A DNA stretch of 64,000 bases from Actinophytocola oryzae. GTDB taxonomy: Bacteria > Actinomycetota > Actinomycetes > Mycobacteriales > Pseudonocardiaceae. Positions 53,673 through 62,605 of this stretch are shown here, in pieces. A program made the position numbers and the translations under genes. Each line of letters begins with the position of its first letter. Positions within the stretch are counted from its first letter, which is position 1. The stretch spans positions 124,001 through 188,000 of the forward strand of contig NZ_SOCP01000001.1 in the NCBI RefSeq assembly GCF_004364325.1, written 5' to 3'. A model generated the notes under the pieces. That model saw nothing but the letters and a program-made list of their open reading frames with translations, was not told the DNA's origin and made no database searches.

Positions 53673-54116
53673 GTGGTCACTGTGTCGGACCGTCAGATCT
53701 CTCTCAGTCGTACGGTTGCCGCGCCGGCCGGACAGATCTTCGACCTCCTCGCGGACCCCGCCCGGCACCCGGAGCTGGACGGTTCCGGCAGTGTCCGCGG
53801 TTCCCTCAGCCAGGGCCCGCGCCGACTGTCCCTCGGTGCGAGGTTCGGTATGCGGATGCGTCTCGGCCTCCCGTACACGATCCAGAACACCGTCGTCGAG
53901 TTCGAGGAAGGGCGGCTCATCGCCTGGCGGCACTTCTCGGGGCACCGGTGGCGTTGGCAGCTGACCGACCTCGGGGACGGACGCACCGAGGTCACCGAGA
54001 CGTTCGACTGGTCGACCGCGGGCTCGCCCCGTGCGATCGAGCTACTCCGCTTCCCCGGCCGCAACCGTCGGGGTATCGAGGCCACGCTCGACCGGCTGGC
54101 CACCCGGTTCGGTTGA
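53673..54116 (+). CDS. SRPBCC family (polyketide-cyclase-like) protein
   Basis: A 147-residue protein. GTG 53673 is chosen; GTG 53682 is nearly as good. The START/Bet-v-1-like fold is visible: SRTVAAPAGQIFDLLADPARHPELDGSG at the start, a central beta region, and WRHFSGHRWRWQLTDLGDGRTEVTETFDWS typical of SRPBCC proteins. They bind hydrophobic ligands; the specific role is unknown. Its last 75 bp overlap the end of the convergent WYL gene. Confidence 0.8.
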   Translation: MVTVSDRQISLSRTVAAPAGQIFDLLADPARHPELDGSGSVRGSLSQGPRRLSLGARFGMRMRLGLPYTIQNTVVEFEEGRLIAWRHFSGHRWRWQLTDLGDGRTEVTETFDWSTAGSPRAIELLRFPGRNRRGIEATLDRLATRFG

Positions 54117-55073
54117 CGCGCACCTCGTCAACCGCTCGGCCAGGCCGACGACCTCGGTCCGCAGCTCGTCCGGGTACTCGATCTCGAACGTGCACCCGAG
54201 CCACGCCAGGACGGCCGCCGCCCACACCCAGCTGTTGCCGCGCAACAGGACCCGGACACCGTCGGGTGTCTCGGTGACCGTCGCCACCGAGGCCGGGAGC
54301 TTCGTCCGGACGTCCTCGACCGTCGTGTGCAGCAGCACCGACGCCTCGCACGGATAGCGCACGTCGGCCAGCCCGGACAGGACCCGCGCGATCGGGTCGA
54401 AGTCAGCCGGGACCGCGAACGTCCCGGGCACCAGGGCGGCCGACGCCACGCGGTCCAGGCGGAACGTTCGCACCTCGCCGCGTCGTGAGTCCAGGCCCGT
54501 GACGTACCAGCGGCCCGAGTGGAACACCAGCCCGTACGGCTCCACCCGGCGCTCGCTCACCCCGCCCCGCCAGCTCGTGTACGTGATCTCCACCGGCTGG
54601 TGGCGGCGCGCGGCGTCCGCCAGGACCAGCAGCTGCGCTGTGCCGGGCGGGGTCGCCGACCACTCCGGGGACGTGAAGTCCGCCGCCGACTGGAGCGCGT
54701 CCAGCCTCCTGGCCAGCTCCACCGGCAGCACTCGCCGTACCTTCGCCGACGCGCTGTCCGCCGCCGCCTCCGTCGCCGCCACCAGCCCCGTTCGGCGGCC
54801 CGCTACCAGGCCCAGCACCACCGCCACCGCTTCCTCGTCGGTCAGCATCAGTGGTGGCAGCTTGTAGCCGGGCGCCAGCTGGTACCCGCCGTAGCGACCG
54901 CGGCGTGACTCGATCGGGATGCCCAGGTCCGTCAGGTGTTGGGCGTAGCGGCGGAGCGTGCGTTCGTCGACACCCAGACGGGTGGCCAGTGACGTGACCG
55001 TGTGAATTCCGCCGCTCTGCAGCAGCTCCAGGAGTGCCAGCACTCTCGCTGTGGGACGGGTCACAACCCTCAT
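54042..55073 (-). CDS. WYL-domain transcriptional regulator
   Basis: A 343-residue protein starting at ATG 55073; GTG at 55067 is an alternative. The winged helix-turn-helix spans residues about 4-60 (ARVLALLELLQSGGIHTVTSLATRLGVDERTLRRYAQHL). The WYL ligand-sensing domain in the middle has SWRGGVSERRVEPYGLVFHSGRWYVTGLDSRR, and a C-terminal WCX part follows. It is divergent from an alpha/beta hydrolase with an inverted repeat directly against its start codon, suggesting autoregulation. The C-terminal tail overlaps the SRPBCC gene by 75 bp. Confidence 0.88.
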   Translation of the reverse strand: MRVVTRPTARVLALLELLQSGGIHTVTSLATRLGVDERTLRRYAQHLTDLGIPIESRRGRYGGYQLAPGYKLPPLMLTDEEAVAVVLGLVAGRRTGLVAATEAAADSASAKVRRVLPVELARRLDALQSAADFTSPEWSATPPGTAQLLVLADAARRHQPVEITYTSWRGGVSERRVEPYGLVFHSGRWYVTGLDSRRGEVRTFRLDRVASAALVPGTFAVPADFDPIARVLSGLADVRYPCEASVLLHTTVEDVRTKLPASVATVTETPDGVRVLLRGNSWVWAAAVLAWLGCTFEIEYPDELRTEVVGLAERLTRCASTEPGGQPVERGLDTPTVAAGEAE

Positions 55074-55074
55074 G

Positions 55075-55099
55075 ATACCGGGCGGCTTCTGCCCGGTAT
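55075..55099. promoter_or_regulatory. Inverted repeat between WYL regulator and hydrolase genes
   Basis: ATACCGGGC-7 bp-GCCCGGTAT, perfect 9-bp arms. It abuts the WYL start codon and lies 20 bp before the hydrolase start, so occupancy could affect both genes. Confidence 0.65.
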
Positions 55100-55118
55100 T
55101 CGGCCTAGCGTCCCTGCC

Positions 55119-55847
55119 ATGACGACCTACGTGCTGATTCCCGGTTTCTGGCTCGGCGGCTGGGCGTGGCGGCCCGTGGCGGACACACTGCGTGCTCGCG
55201 GCCACGACGTGCACACCCTCAGCCTCACCGGCATGGGCGAGCGCGTCCACCTCGCCCGACCGGACACCGACCTCGAGGTCCACGTCACCGACGTGGTGAA
55301 CCTGTTGCGGTACGACGACCTCCACGACGTCGTGCTCGTCGGCCACAGTTACGCGGGCGCGGTCGTGACCACCGCCGCCGCGGACCGGATGCCCGACCGG
55401 GTCGCGAAGCTCGTCTTCGTCGACACCGGGCCGCTGCCCGACGGGGTGTCGCAGTCCGAGTTCGAGGAGCCCGACGCGCGGGCGGCTACCGCGAGGACTG
55501 TTGCCGAGCACGGGGACGGCTGGCGGATTCCCCCGCCGCCGTGGGCGCAGGTCATACCCGACCTCGACGCGGAAACCCTTGCCACACTGGAAGAACGCTC
55601 TACGCCCCAGCCCTACGCCACCACCACGCAACCCGTGTCGCTCACCGGCGCCTGGGAGAAGCTGCCCCGCCTCGGCATCCTGTGCACGTTCACAACCGAG
55701 CAGGCCCGTGCGATGGCGGGCGCGCCCCTGTTCCGGCACATGACTGACCCGCAGTGGGAGTACGCGGAGCTGCCCACCTCTCACTGGCCGATGTTCACGC
55801 GCCCAACCGAGCTGGCAGACCTCCTGTCCTGCCCCGAAGTGCACTGA
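55119..55847 (+). CDS. Alpha/beta-fold hydrolase
   Basis: A 242-residue protein starting at ATG 55119. The N-terminal oxyanion segment VLIPGFWLGGWAWRP, the nucleophile elbow VVLVGHSYAGAV (Ser in G-H-S-Y-A-G), and SHWPMFTRPTELADLL with the catalytic His near the C-terminus identify the family. The acid Asp is not certain. Close look to esterase/MhpC-like proteins. The stop codon TGA falls inside a copy of the hairpin repeat (CACTGAAGG). Divergent from, and probably controlled by, the WYL regulator. Confidence 0.85.
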   Translation: MTTYVLIPGFWLGGWAWRPVADTLRARGHDVHTLSLTGMGERVHLARPDTDLEVHVTDVVNLLRYDDLHDVVLVGHSYAGAVVTTAAADRMPDRVAKLVFVDTGPLPDGVSQSEFEEPDARAATARTVAEHGDGWRIPPPPWAQVIPDLDAETLATLEERSTPQPYATTTQPVSLTGAWEKLPRLGILCTFTTEQARAMAGAPLFRHMTDPQWEYAELPTSHWPMFTRPTELADLLSCPEVH

Positions 55848-55899
55848 AGGACGCCTTCGTAACGCTGGGCGCACTGAAGGACGCCTTCAGTACGTTCGG
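55841..55899. repeat. Two copies of the 30-bp hairpin repeat between convergent genes
   Basis: GCACTGAAGG begins at 55841 and 55871, exactly 30 bp apart. The second carries the full stem ACTGAAGG-ACG-CCTTCAGT. The first supplies the stop codon of the hydrolase gene. It may act as a terminator toward the convergent GGDEF-EAL gene. Confidence 0.8.
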
Positions 55900-55910
55900 C
55901 CGCGGCGGTC

Positions 55911-58664
55911 CTAGGTGGACAGGTCCAGCTCCGCCGCGGCCACCGGGCGGCCCAGGTGGAACCCCTGGGCCGCGTCACAGCCCAGCGCACGCAGGATCCC
56001 GAGCTGGCTCTCCGTCTCCACACCCTCCGCGACCACCGTCAGGTTCACCGCGTGCGCCATCGCGATGACGCTCTTCAGGATCGCCTCCGCGTCACGGGAG
56101 TCGCCCAACCGAGCGGTGAAGGTCTGGTCGATCTTGAGCATGTCCAGCGGCAGCGTCAACAACTGCGCCAGCGACGAGTAACCCGTGCCGAAGTCGTCGA
56201 TCGCGAGCTGGGCACCCATGTCCCGCAACGCGGTCAGCGTGCTCGCGGCCCGCTTCGGGTCCCGCATGATCGCGCTCTCGGTGATCTCCAGGCACAGCGC
56301 ACCCGGCGGCAGCCCGGCCACCAGGGTCGCGTCCCGCACGATCGGCACCAGGCGGTCGTGGTCGAGCTGGCGCACCGACAGGTTCACCGTCAGCCCGAGG
56401 TGGGAGTTGCGTGCCCGCAGGTCGATGATCTCCTCGGTCGCGATGCGCAGCACGTGTTCGCCGAGCAGGTTGATCAGGTCGCTCTCCTCGGCGAGCGGGA
56501 TGAACTCACCCGGCGAGATCGCGCCGAAGCGCGGGTGGTTCCACCTCGCCAGACCCTCGACGGCGGTGGCGCGGCCGGTACGCAGGTCCACGATCGGCTG
56601 GTACGCGAGCCACAGCTGACCCAGCGCAGGCGCCGCCCGCAGGTCCTGCTCCAGCCGGAGCCTGCGCTGGCTGCGCTCCCGCAGCTCGATGTCGAAGAAC
56701 GCGTGCTGGCCGCGGCCCTGCGTCTTCGCCTGGTACATCGCGAGGTCCGCGTCCGACAGCAGCGCCTCGCCGTCGCGCGGGTCGTCCGCGCGTGCGATCA
56801 CGATGCCGAGGCTCGCGTCGATGTGGAGGACCCTGCCGTCGACGCTGACCGGGCGGTTCAGCTCGGCGCGGATGTGCTCGGCGAGCGCCCGCGCGTTGTC
56901 GGGGCTCGTCATGTCGTGCGCGATCACCGCGAACTCGTCGCCGCCGAGCCGACCGACGATGTCCGTGCGGCGCGTGCTGCCCCGCAGCCGCTCGCCGATC
57001 ACCTGCAGGACCCGGTCGCCGACGCCGTGGCCGAGCGAGTCGTTGATGACCTTGAACTTGTCGAGGTCGATGAACAGGACCGCGGTGGAGCCGGGGTGGC
57101 GCGCTCGTGACGTACGGCTCAGCTCGTCGATCGCGACGGTCCGGTTGACCAGGCCGGTCAGCGCGTCGTGGGTGGCCTCGTGCTCGCGGCGGCCCTCGAT
57201 CTGGCGGCGCTCGGTGATGTCGGAGAACGAGATGACGACCGTCGCGGGCAGGCCGTCGTCCGGGTTGAGCGCGCGGGTGCTCATCGACAGCCACACGCGG
57301 CTGCCGTCGGGGCGCACCGAGCAGACGATCCGGCCGTTGCGTGGCTCGCCGGTGCGCCGGGTGTGCGCGGTGGGGTAGTCCTCGTACGGGATGCGCACGC
57401 CGTTCTCGTCGTACAGCTCGGCGAGTGTCGACGGCGCGCCGAGCGTCTCCTTCTCGTTGATCGCGAGGATGCGCTCGGCGGCCGGGTTCACCGACTCGAC
57501 CTCGCCGTTCGCCCCGATCACGATCACGCCCTCCTCGATGGCCGCGACCACGGTCGTGAAGTACTGCTCGGCCCGCCGCCGCGCGGTCTCGTCGGCACAG
57601 ATCAGCACGTAGCCGTCGGACATCCTGGCGACCGAGACGCGGACCGCGAGCGCGCCGCCGTTCGCGTCCCGGTGGTCGGCCTGCACGACACCGCCCATCT
57701 CCAGCACCGTCGCCGGGTCGAGGTCCGCGCCCACCAGCTCGTGGATCGGCTTGCCGATGGCGTCGACCGCGAAGTGGCCGTAGATGGTCTCGGCGGCGGG
57801 GTTCCAGCTGGTCACCACGCCTTGTGAGGTGGTGGCGACGAGCGCGTCACTCACATGGGTGACAAGAGCGGCCTGGTAGCGGAGTGCCGCCGCCGCGGCC
57901 TTCTGCGCGGTGACGTCCCGCATGATCACCTGGAAGGCCGGCCTGCCCTCCCACGTGGTGCGCACGGACACGGACGCGACGGCGATGCTGCCGCCGTCGA
58001 GACGACGAAGCAGGACCTCGGTCGTCTCCGTCGCGGCACCCGGTTCGGACAGGTCGGCGATCCGCCGCAGCATCGCCGCCACCGAGTCGGGGTGGACGAA
58101 GTCGACGATCGGCCGGTCGACCATCTCGGCGGCGGAGGCGGCCCGCACGAACCGCACGGCGGCCGGGTTCGCGTAGACCAGCCTGCCCGCCTCGTGCACG
58201 ACGATCGCGTCGGGGCTGAGGTCGACCAGGAGCCGGTAGCGGTCGGTGATGTCGGAGAGCGCCTGGCGCTCGGTGCGTCTGCCGGTCACGTTCGTGATCA
58301 CGCCGACGAGCCTGCGGCAGCCCGCGTGCGAGGTGAGCCTGGCCCGGATCTGCAGCCACCTCGGCACGTCGCCGTGGCCGGTGCAGCGCTGCTCGAGGTC
58401 GAACTCCTGCCACACCGCGGCGGTCCGCGCGGCGACGGTCAGCGGCGCGACCAGTTCGGACAGCCGGTCGCGGAGCTCGTCCGGCGGTGCGCCGGACACG
58501 CCGAGCATGTCGTCGAGGCCGCGGGTCCAGATGAGCCTGTCGGCGGTCAGGTCGAACGACCAGGCGACGGCGGTGCCGACGGACAGCGCCAGGTCGACCA
58601 GCAGCTCGGCGTCCGCGTTGGTCTCGTCCATGAACTCGTGGAAGTCATGGCGTCCGGGCCCCAT
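55911..58664 (-). CDS. PAS-GGDEF-EAL cyclic-di-GMP turnover protein
   Basis: A 917-residue protein starting at ATG 58664. Three or four PAS-type sensor domains fill residues about 15-480, then a GGDEF domain with RLGGDEFAVI (about 590) and an EAL domain about 665-917 with AVEGLARW (EGL in place of EAL), LEITESA, IDDFGTGYSSL and VVAEGVET. The GGDEF motif looks intact. The EAL catalytic residues are mostly present, although the first motif reads EGL. It has no membrane helix. It would synthesise and/or hydrolyse cyclic di-GMP in response to a small-molecule or redox signal. Upstream at 58728-58745 is CCACCCT-AATC-AGGGTGG, a possible operator. Confidence 0.88.
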   Translation of the reverse strand: MGPGRHDFHEFMDETNADAELLVDLALSVGTAVAWSFDLTADRLIWTRGLDDMLGVSGAPPDELRDRLSELVAPLTVAARTAAVWQEFDLEQRCTGHGDVPRWLQIRARLTSHAGCRRLVGVITNVTGRRTERQALSDITDRYRLLVDLSPDAIVVHEAGRLVYANPAAVRFVRAASAAEMVDRPIVDFVHPDSVAAMLRRIADLSEPGAATETTEVLLRRLDGGSIAVASVSVRTTWEGRPAFQVIMRDVTAQKAAAAALRYQAALVTHVSDALVATTSQGVVTSWNPAAETIYGHFAVDAIGKPIHELVGADLDPATVLEMGGVVQADHRDANGGALAVRVSVARMSDGYVLICADETARRRAEQYFTTVVAAIEEGVIVIGANGEVESVNPAAERILAINEKETLGAPSTLAELYDENGVRIPYEDYPTAHTRRTGEPRNGRIVCSVRPDGSRVWLSMSTRALNPDDGLPATVVISFSDITERRQIEGRREHEATHDALTGLVNRTVAIDELSRTSRARHPGSTAVLFIDLDKFKVINDSLGHGVGDRVLQVIGERLRGSTRRTDIVGRLGGDEFAVIAHDMTSPDNARALAEHIRAELNRPVSVDGRVLHIDASLGIVIARADDPRDGEALLSDADLAMYQAKTQGRGQHAFFDIELRERSQRRLRLEQDLRAAPALGQLWLAYQPIVDLRTGRATAVEGLARWNHPRFGAISPGEFIPLAEESDLINLLGEHVLRIATEEIIDLRARNSHLGLTVNLSVRQLDHDRLVPIVRDATLVAGLPPGALCLEITESAIMRDPKRAASTLTALRDMGAQLAIDDFGTGYSSLAQLLTLPLDMLKIDQTFTARLGDSRDAEAILKSVIAMAHAVNLTVVAEGVETESQLGILRALGCDAAQGFHLGRPVAAAELDLST

Positions 58665-58904
58665 GTTCTGTCCAATCCGTCGCGGGAGCGGCCACTGTGG
58701 ATATTTACCTGGTCGTGGTCAACCTGACCACCCTAATCAGGGTGGGCGGAGGTACGCCGGGAGGCTCCGTTGTGGAGCAACTAAAAATCATTGTGACCAC
58801 TTTGGTTCACGTGTGGATCAAAGGGCGGCTTAATTGGGACGGGGGATCTCCGTGGCGGGAGTTACGATTGGGGTACAGGGGCCGCGAGTGGGAGGGACCG
58901 CGGG
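58665..58904. promoter_or_regulatory. Divergent intergenic region before a ketosynthase gene
   Basis: 240 bp between the GGDEF-EAL and ketosynthase genes. A perfect stem CCACCCT-AATC-AGGGTGG (58728-58745) could be an operator or a hairpin. AT-rich patches near 58780 and 58825 may be promoter elements. No gene was seen. Confidence 0.4.
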
Positions 58905-60059
58905 ATGGCCGCGCAACACGTGGGAATCTGCGGTATCGGCGTCGTGAGCGGTTACGGGTGGGGACGTGAGCTGCTGTGGGACGGTCTGCTCGCGGGCAAG
59001 CCCGCGGCGGTCGCGACCTCCGGCCTCGGTGACCCGATGTGGATCGCCCGCGTTCCCGGTGGCGGCAGCCCCGGCGACGGGGACAGCCGGTTCGCGCGCG
59101 CCATGCGTGCCTCGGCCCGCGAGGCCGTCGAGAACGCCCGCTCCCGGGGTTGGCGCCCCGGCCGCCGTGTCGGCCTGCTGCACGCGGTGGTCCTCGGCGA
59201 AGTGGATCTCTGGAAGGATTTCTACACCGTGCGGGACGGCGACGTGTCCGTCCGAGAATATCTCGGACTGATGCCGTCCACCCCGATGTCCACCCTGATG
59301 CAGGAATACGGCTTCCACGGCCCGGCGATGACCGTGTCGGCGATGTGCGCGTCCGGCAACGCGGGTTTGCTGACCGCGAAGTCGTGGTTGGACGGCGGCA
59401 TTGTCGACGACGTGGTGTTCGTCGCGACGGACCTGTCCCTCACCCCCGAGAACGTCCGCCATTTCGTCCGGCTCGGGGTCGCGGTGGTCGACGCCGACCC
59501 GCTGGAGGCGTGCCGCCCGTTCCAGGAGGGCAGCCGCGGTTTCGTCATGGGCGAGGCGTCGGTGTCGTTCGTGCTGTCCCGCGGTTCCGGCCGCCCCTAC
59601 GCCTACACCCTCGGCGGCGCCATGACCCACGACGCCCACCACGTGACCTCGATAGAGCCGTCGCATGCCGAAGTCTTCGCGTGTGTGCAGGAAGCGTTAC
59701 GGGCAGCGGGCGTTTCCGCGGGTGACGTGCGGTACTTCAACGCCCACGGCCCGGGCACCGCCCAGTGCGACGCGGCGGAGGCGGCGGTGGTCGAGCAGCT
59801 GTTCTTCGCGGACACGGGCATCTACTCGGTCAAGCCGCTGACCGGCCACTGCCAGGGCGCGGCGTCGGCCATCGAGGTCGCGGCGGCGGCACTCGGCTAC
59901 GACCGCGGCCTGATCCCGGCCCCGCCGACGGTCGCGGCGGCGCACCCCCAGCTGCTCGACGGTCCGACCCCGACCAAGGGGGGCATCACGGTGAAGTCGT
60001 CGCTCGGCATGGGCGGCCACAACTCGGCGGTGGTACTGGCGTCACCGGACGCTCCGTAG
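58905..60059 (+). CDS. Stand-alone beta-ketoacyl synthase family enzyme
   Basis: A 384-residue protein starting at ATG 58905. Thiolase-fold condensing enzyme with Cys148 in SAMCASGNAG, His281 in FNAHGPGT and His315 in PLTGHCQGA, the Cys-His-His triad of KAS I/II-type synthases. The N-terminal half is shorter than FabF by about 25 residues. No acyl carrier protein, ketoreductase or other PKS/FAS genes lie beside it, so its acyl partner and product are unknown. Confidence 0.85.
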   Translation: MAAQHVGICGIGVVSGYGWGRELLWDGLLAGKPAAVATSGLGDPMWIARVPGGGSPGDGDSRFARAMRASAREAVENARSRGWRPGRRVGLLHAVVLGEVDLWKDFYTVRDGDVSVREYLGLMPSTPMSTLMQEYGFHGPAMTVSAMCASGNAGLLTAKSWLDGGIVDDVVFVATDLSLTPENVRHFVRLGVAVVDADPLEACRPFQEGSRGFVMGEASVSFVLSRGSGRPYAYTLGGAMTHDAHHVTSIEPSHAEVFACVQEALRAAGVSAGDVRYFNAHGPGTAQCDAAEAAVVEQLFFADTGIYSVKPLTGHCQGAASAIEVAAAALGYDRGLIPAPPTVAAAHPQLLDGPTPTKGGITVKSSLGMGGHNSAVVLASPDAP

Positions 60060-60104
60060 CGGCGCCAGGCCCTCCTTCCGCGAGCAGGCTGCCGAGGACA
60101 TCCG

Positions 60105-61829
60105 CTACCGCGTGCGGGGCAGGCGCAGACGGAACGTGGCACCCTCGCCCGGCACGCTCTCGACGGTGGCGGTGCCGTGGTGGGACTCCGCCAGCTTGCG
60201 GACGATCGCCAGGCCGAGGCCGCTGCCGCCGGTGGCCCTGTTGCGTGACTTCTCCGCGCGCCAGAAGCGGTCGAACACGTGCGGGAGGTCGTCGGGGGAG
60301 ATGCCGGTGCCCGTGTCGCTCACCTCCAGCACCCCGACGTCACCCGACGGGTACGCGCGGAGCGTGATCGTGCCCTCCGGCGGGGTGTGGCGGACCGCGT
60401 TGGCCACCAGGTTCCCCAGCATCTGCCGCAGCCGCATCGGGTCGGCCCGCACCGTCAGCGGCTCGGCCGCCACCACCGCGTTCGGCGGGAGCGGCAGGTC
60501 GGCGAGCAGCTCCGGCACGTCGACGTCCGCGACGTGCAGGCGCAACGTGCCCGCGTCGGCCAGCGCGAGGTCCTGGAGGTCGTCGATCACGTGCTGCAGG
60601 AGCCTCGCCTCCTCCAGCAGGGAGGCGACCAGCGGTGGGTCCAGTGTGGACACGCCGTCCTGCGTGGCCTCCAGCCAGCCGCGGATGTTCGACAGCGGGG
60701 TGCGCAGCTCGTGGGCGATGTCGCCGACCATGTCGTTGCGCTGCCGCTCCATCCGCTCCCTGGTCACCGCCATGTCGTTGAACGCGGCCGCGAGGCGGGC
60801 GATCTCGTCGTGGCCGCGGACCCGCACCCGCGTGTCCGGCACGCCGTCGCGCATCCGCTGTGCCGCGGCCGTCAGCGCACGCAGCGGACGGGTCAGGCGC
60901 CGCCCGGCCAGCACCGTGATGGCCACCGTCACCACCAGGACCGCCGCCGCGGCCAGGGCGATCCGGCCCTGGTTGCCTGCCGACAGGTCGAACGGGCTCG
61001 GCGCCGCCGCGCCTGCCTCCGTGGTCACGAACAGCATCGCCGCGGGCGCGACGAACGGGGTCAGCTGCTCGTGCCGGGCGCTCGCGACGCACCCGGTCAC
61101 CGTGTTCTCGATTCCCGCCTGTGCCGGGCCGGGCGCCGTCCACGTCCACGACCGGTCCAGCGCGAGCCGCACCGGCGGCAGGCCGTTGCGGTCCAGGCAC
61201 CCGTTGACCAGCGCGGACAGCTGCGTGAGCGCCGCCTGCTCGGTCGGGGTCGGGTCGTCGAGCGCGGCACCGCCGCACGAGGCCGCGGTGTACCCGTTGG
61301 GGCCCGCCACCCGGGGACGGCCGGTCGGGGTCGTGACGATCTCGCCGCCGCCGGAGCGGGTCCGCACACACTGGAGCGCCTCGGCGGCCAGACCGTCGAG
61401 GTAGGTCTTCTCGTTGTCCGGCAACCGGAACGGGCCCACCGCGCGGCTGTCGATGCGGTCGGCGGCCGCGTCGGGCACCAGCGCGGGGTCGACGGCGAGT
61501 GGGTCGACGACGGCCGAGGCGATCGAGGGCAGCGGTCCGGTCGAGGAGTCGGCGATCGGCGTGCGGTCGTGGGCGAGCAGCGTGATCCGGCGGTCGGTGT
61601 GCTGGGCCAGCGTCTCCAGTGTCGGGCCGACGCCGTCCCACGACGGGTGGGTGGCCGCGTACCCGAGCAGCGTCGTGTAGATCTGGTTGTCGGTCGCGAG
61701 GGTCCTGCCCTGCTCCTGCTCGATCGCGTTGGTCGTGGTCCTGGTCGCGAGCCACGCGGTCGCCGCGATCGCCAGCACCGCGATCAGCACGGACGCGCCG
61801 AGCAGCCGGGTGAGCAGGCTAACCCGCAC
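60105..61829 (-). CDS. Sensor histidine kinase with HAMP domain
   Basis: A 574-residue protein starting at GTG 61829. Membrane helix at about 8-28, an external sensor domain about 30-285 with several Cys residues, a second helix about 290-312 (AAAAVLVVTVAITVLAG), a HAMP domain, then HisKA (GDIAHELRTPLSNIRGWL) and HATPase with GSGLGLAIV near the end. It pairs with the OmpR-type regulator encoded directly upstream (11 bp overlap). A lipoprotein and efflux-adaptor gene are divergent, so envelope stress or an exported compound may be sensed. Confidence 0.92.
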   Translation of the reverse strand: MRVSLLTRLLGASVLIAVLAIAATAWLATRTTTNAIEQEQGRTLATDNQIYTTLLGYAATHPSWDGVGPTLETLAQHTDRRITLLAHDRTPIADSSTGPLPSIASAVVDPLAVDPALVPDAAADRIDSRAVGPFRLPDNEKTYLDGLAAEALQCVRTRSGGGEIVTTPTGRPRVAGPNGYTAASCGGAALDDPTPTEQAALTQLSALVNGCLDRNGLPPVRLALDRSWTWTAPGPAQAGIENTVTGCVASARHEQLTPFVAPAAMLFVTTEAGAAAPSPFDLSAGNQGRIALAAAAVLVVTVAITVLAGRRLTRPLRALTAAAQRMRDGVPDTRVRVRGHDEIARLAAAFNDMAVTRERMERQRNDMVGDIAHELRTPLSNIRGWLEATQDGVSTLDPPLVASLLEEARLLQHVIDDLQDLALADAGTLRLHVADVDVPELLADLPLPPNAVVAAEPLTVRADPMRLRQMLGNLVANAVRHTPPEGTITLRAYPSGDVGVLEVSDTGTGISPDDLPHVFDRFWRAEKSRNRATGGSGLGLAIVRKLAESHHGTATVESVPGEGATFRLRLPRTR

Positions 61830-62514
61830 CGGGACCGCCCGTGAGCTTGTAGCCGACGCCGTACACCGTGACCAGGTGCACCGGCCTGCGCGGCTCCCGC
61901 TCGATCTTCTTGCGCAGGTTGAGCACGTGCATGTCGATGGTGCGGTCGGTGAGGTAGCTGTCGAAGCCGTGCATGCTGTCGAGCAGCTGCTCGCGGGTGA
62001 ACACCCGGTCGGGTTGCGCGGCGAGCGCGGCGAGCAGCCGGAACTCGCCGGGCGTGCACGGCACGGGCCGCCCCTCGCTGGTGACCTCGTGGCGCAGCGG
62101 GTCGACGGTCAGCGGCCCCACCCGCAGCACCGGGTCCGGCGTGGTGAACGGGCGGGCCCGGCGCAGCAGCGTGCGCACGCGGGCCACCAGCTCACGCGGG
62201 CTGAACGGCTTGGTCAGGTAGTCGTCGGCGCCGTGGTCGAGGCCGCGCAGCAGGTCGTCCTCCGTCGAGCGGGCGGTGAGCATCATGATCAGCAGGCCCG
62301 CACCCTCGCCGCGCAGGATCCGGCACACCTCCAGCCCGTCGAGCACCGGCAGCATCAGGTCCAGCACCAGCAGGTCGAAACGTTCGCGGCGGACGGCCTC
62401 CAGCGCGGCCCTGCCGTCGGCGGCGACGATCACGGTGTGGTGCTCGCGTTCGAGGTAGCGGCGCACCAGCTCGGCCTGCTTGACGTCGTCCTCGGCGAGC
62501 GCGATGGCTGCCAT
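61819..62514 (-). CDS. OmpR family response regulator
   Basis: A 231-residue protein starting at ATG 62514; longer frames to 62796 cross the divergent promoter. The receiver has AEDDVKQAELVRRYL and phospho-acceptor Asp52 in LLVLDLMLPVLDG, plus a KPF near 102. The winged-helix C-terminus has TPGEFRLLAALAAQPDRVFTREQLL and VHLVTVYGVGYKL. Its stop overlaps the kinase start. Likely regulates the divergent lipoprotein/efflux genes. Confidence 0.92.
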   Translation of the reverse strand: MAAIALAEDDVKQAELVRRYLEREHHTVIVAADGRAALEAVRRERFDLLVLDLMLPVLDGLEVCRILRGEGAGLLIMMLTARSTEDDLLRGLDHGADDYLTKPFSPRELVARVRTLLRRARPFTTPDPVLRVGPLTVDPLRHEVTSEGRPVPCTPGEFRLLAALAAQPDRVFTREQLLDSMHGFDSYLTDRTIDMHVLNLRKKIEREPRRPVHLVTVYGVGYKLTGGPGAG

Positions 62515-62605
62515 GGCGCCGATGGTAGAGCCGTCCCGCGAACACTGACGGGACCCGAACCGGACCCTGACAGCTCTCTGACAATCCTGCGACAGTCTTC
62601 TCGCC

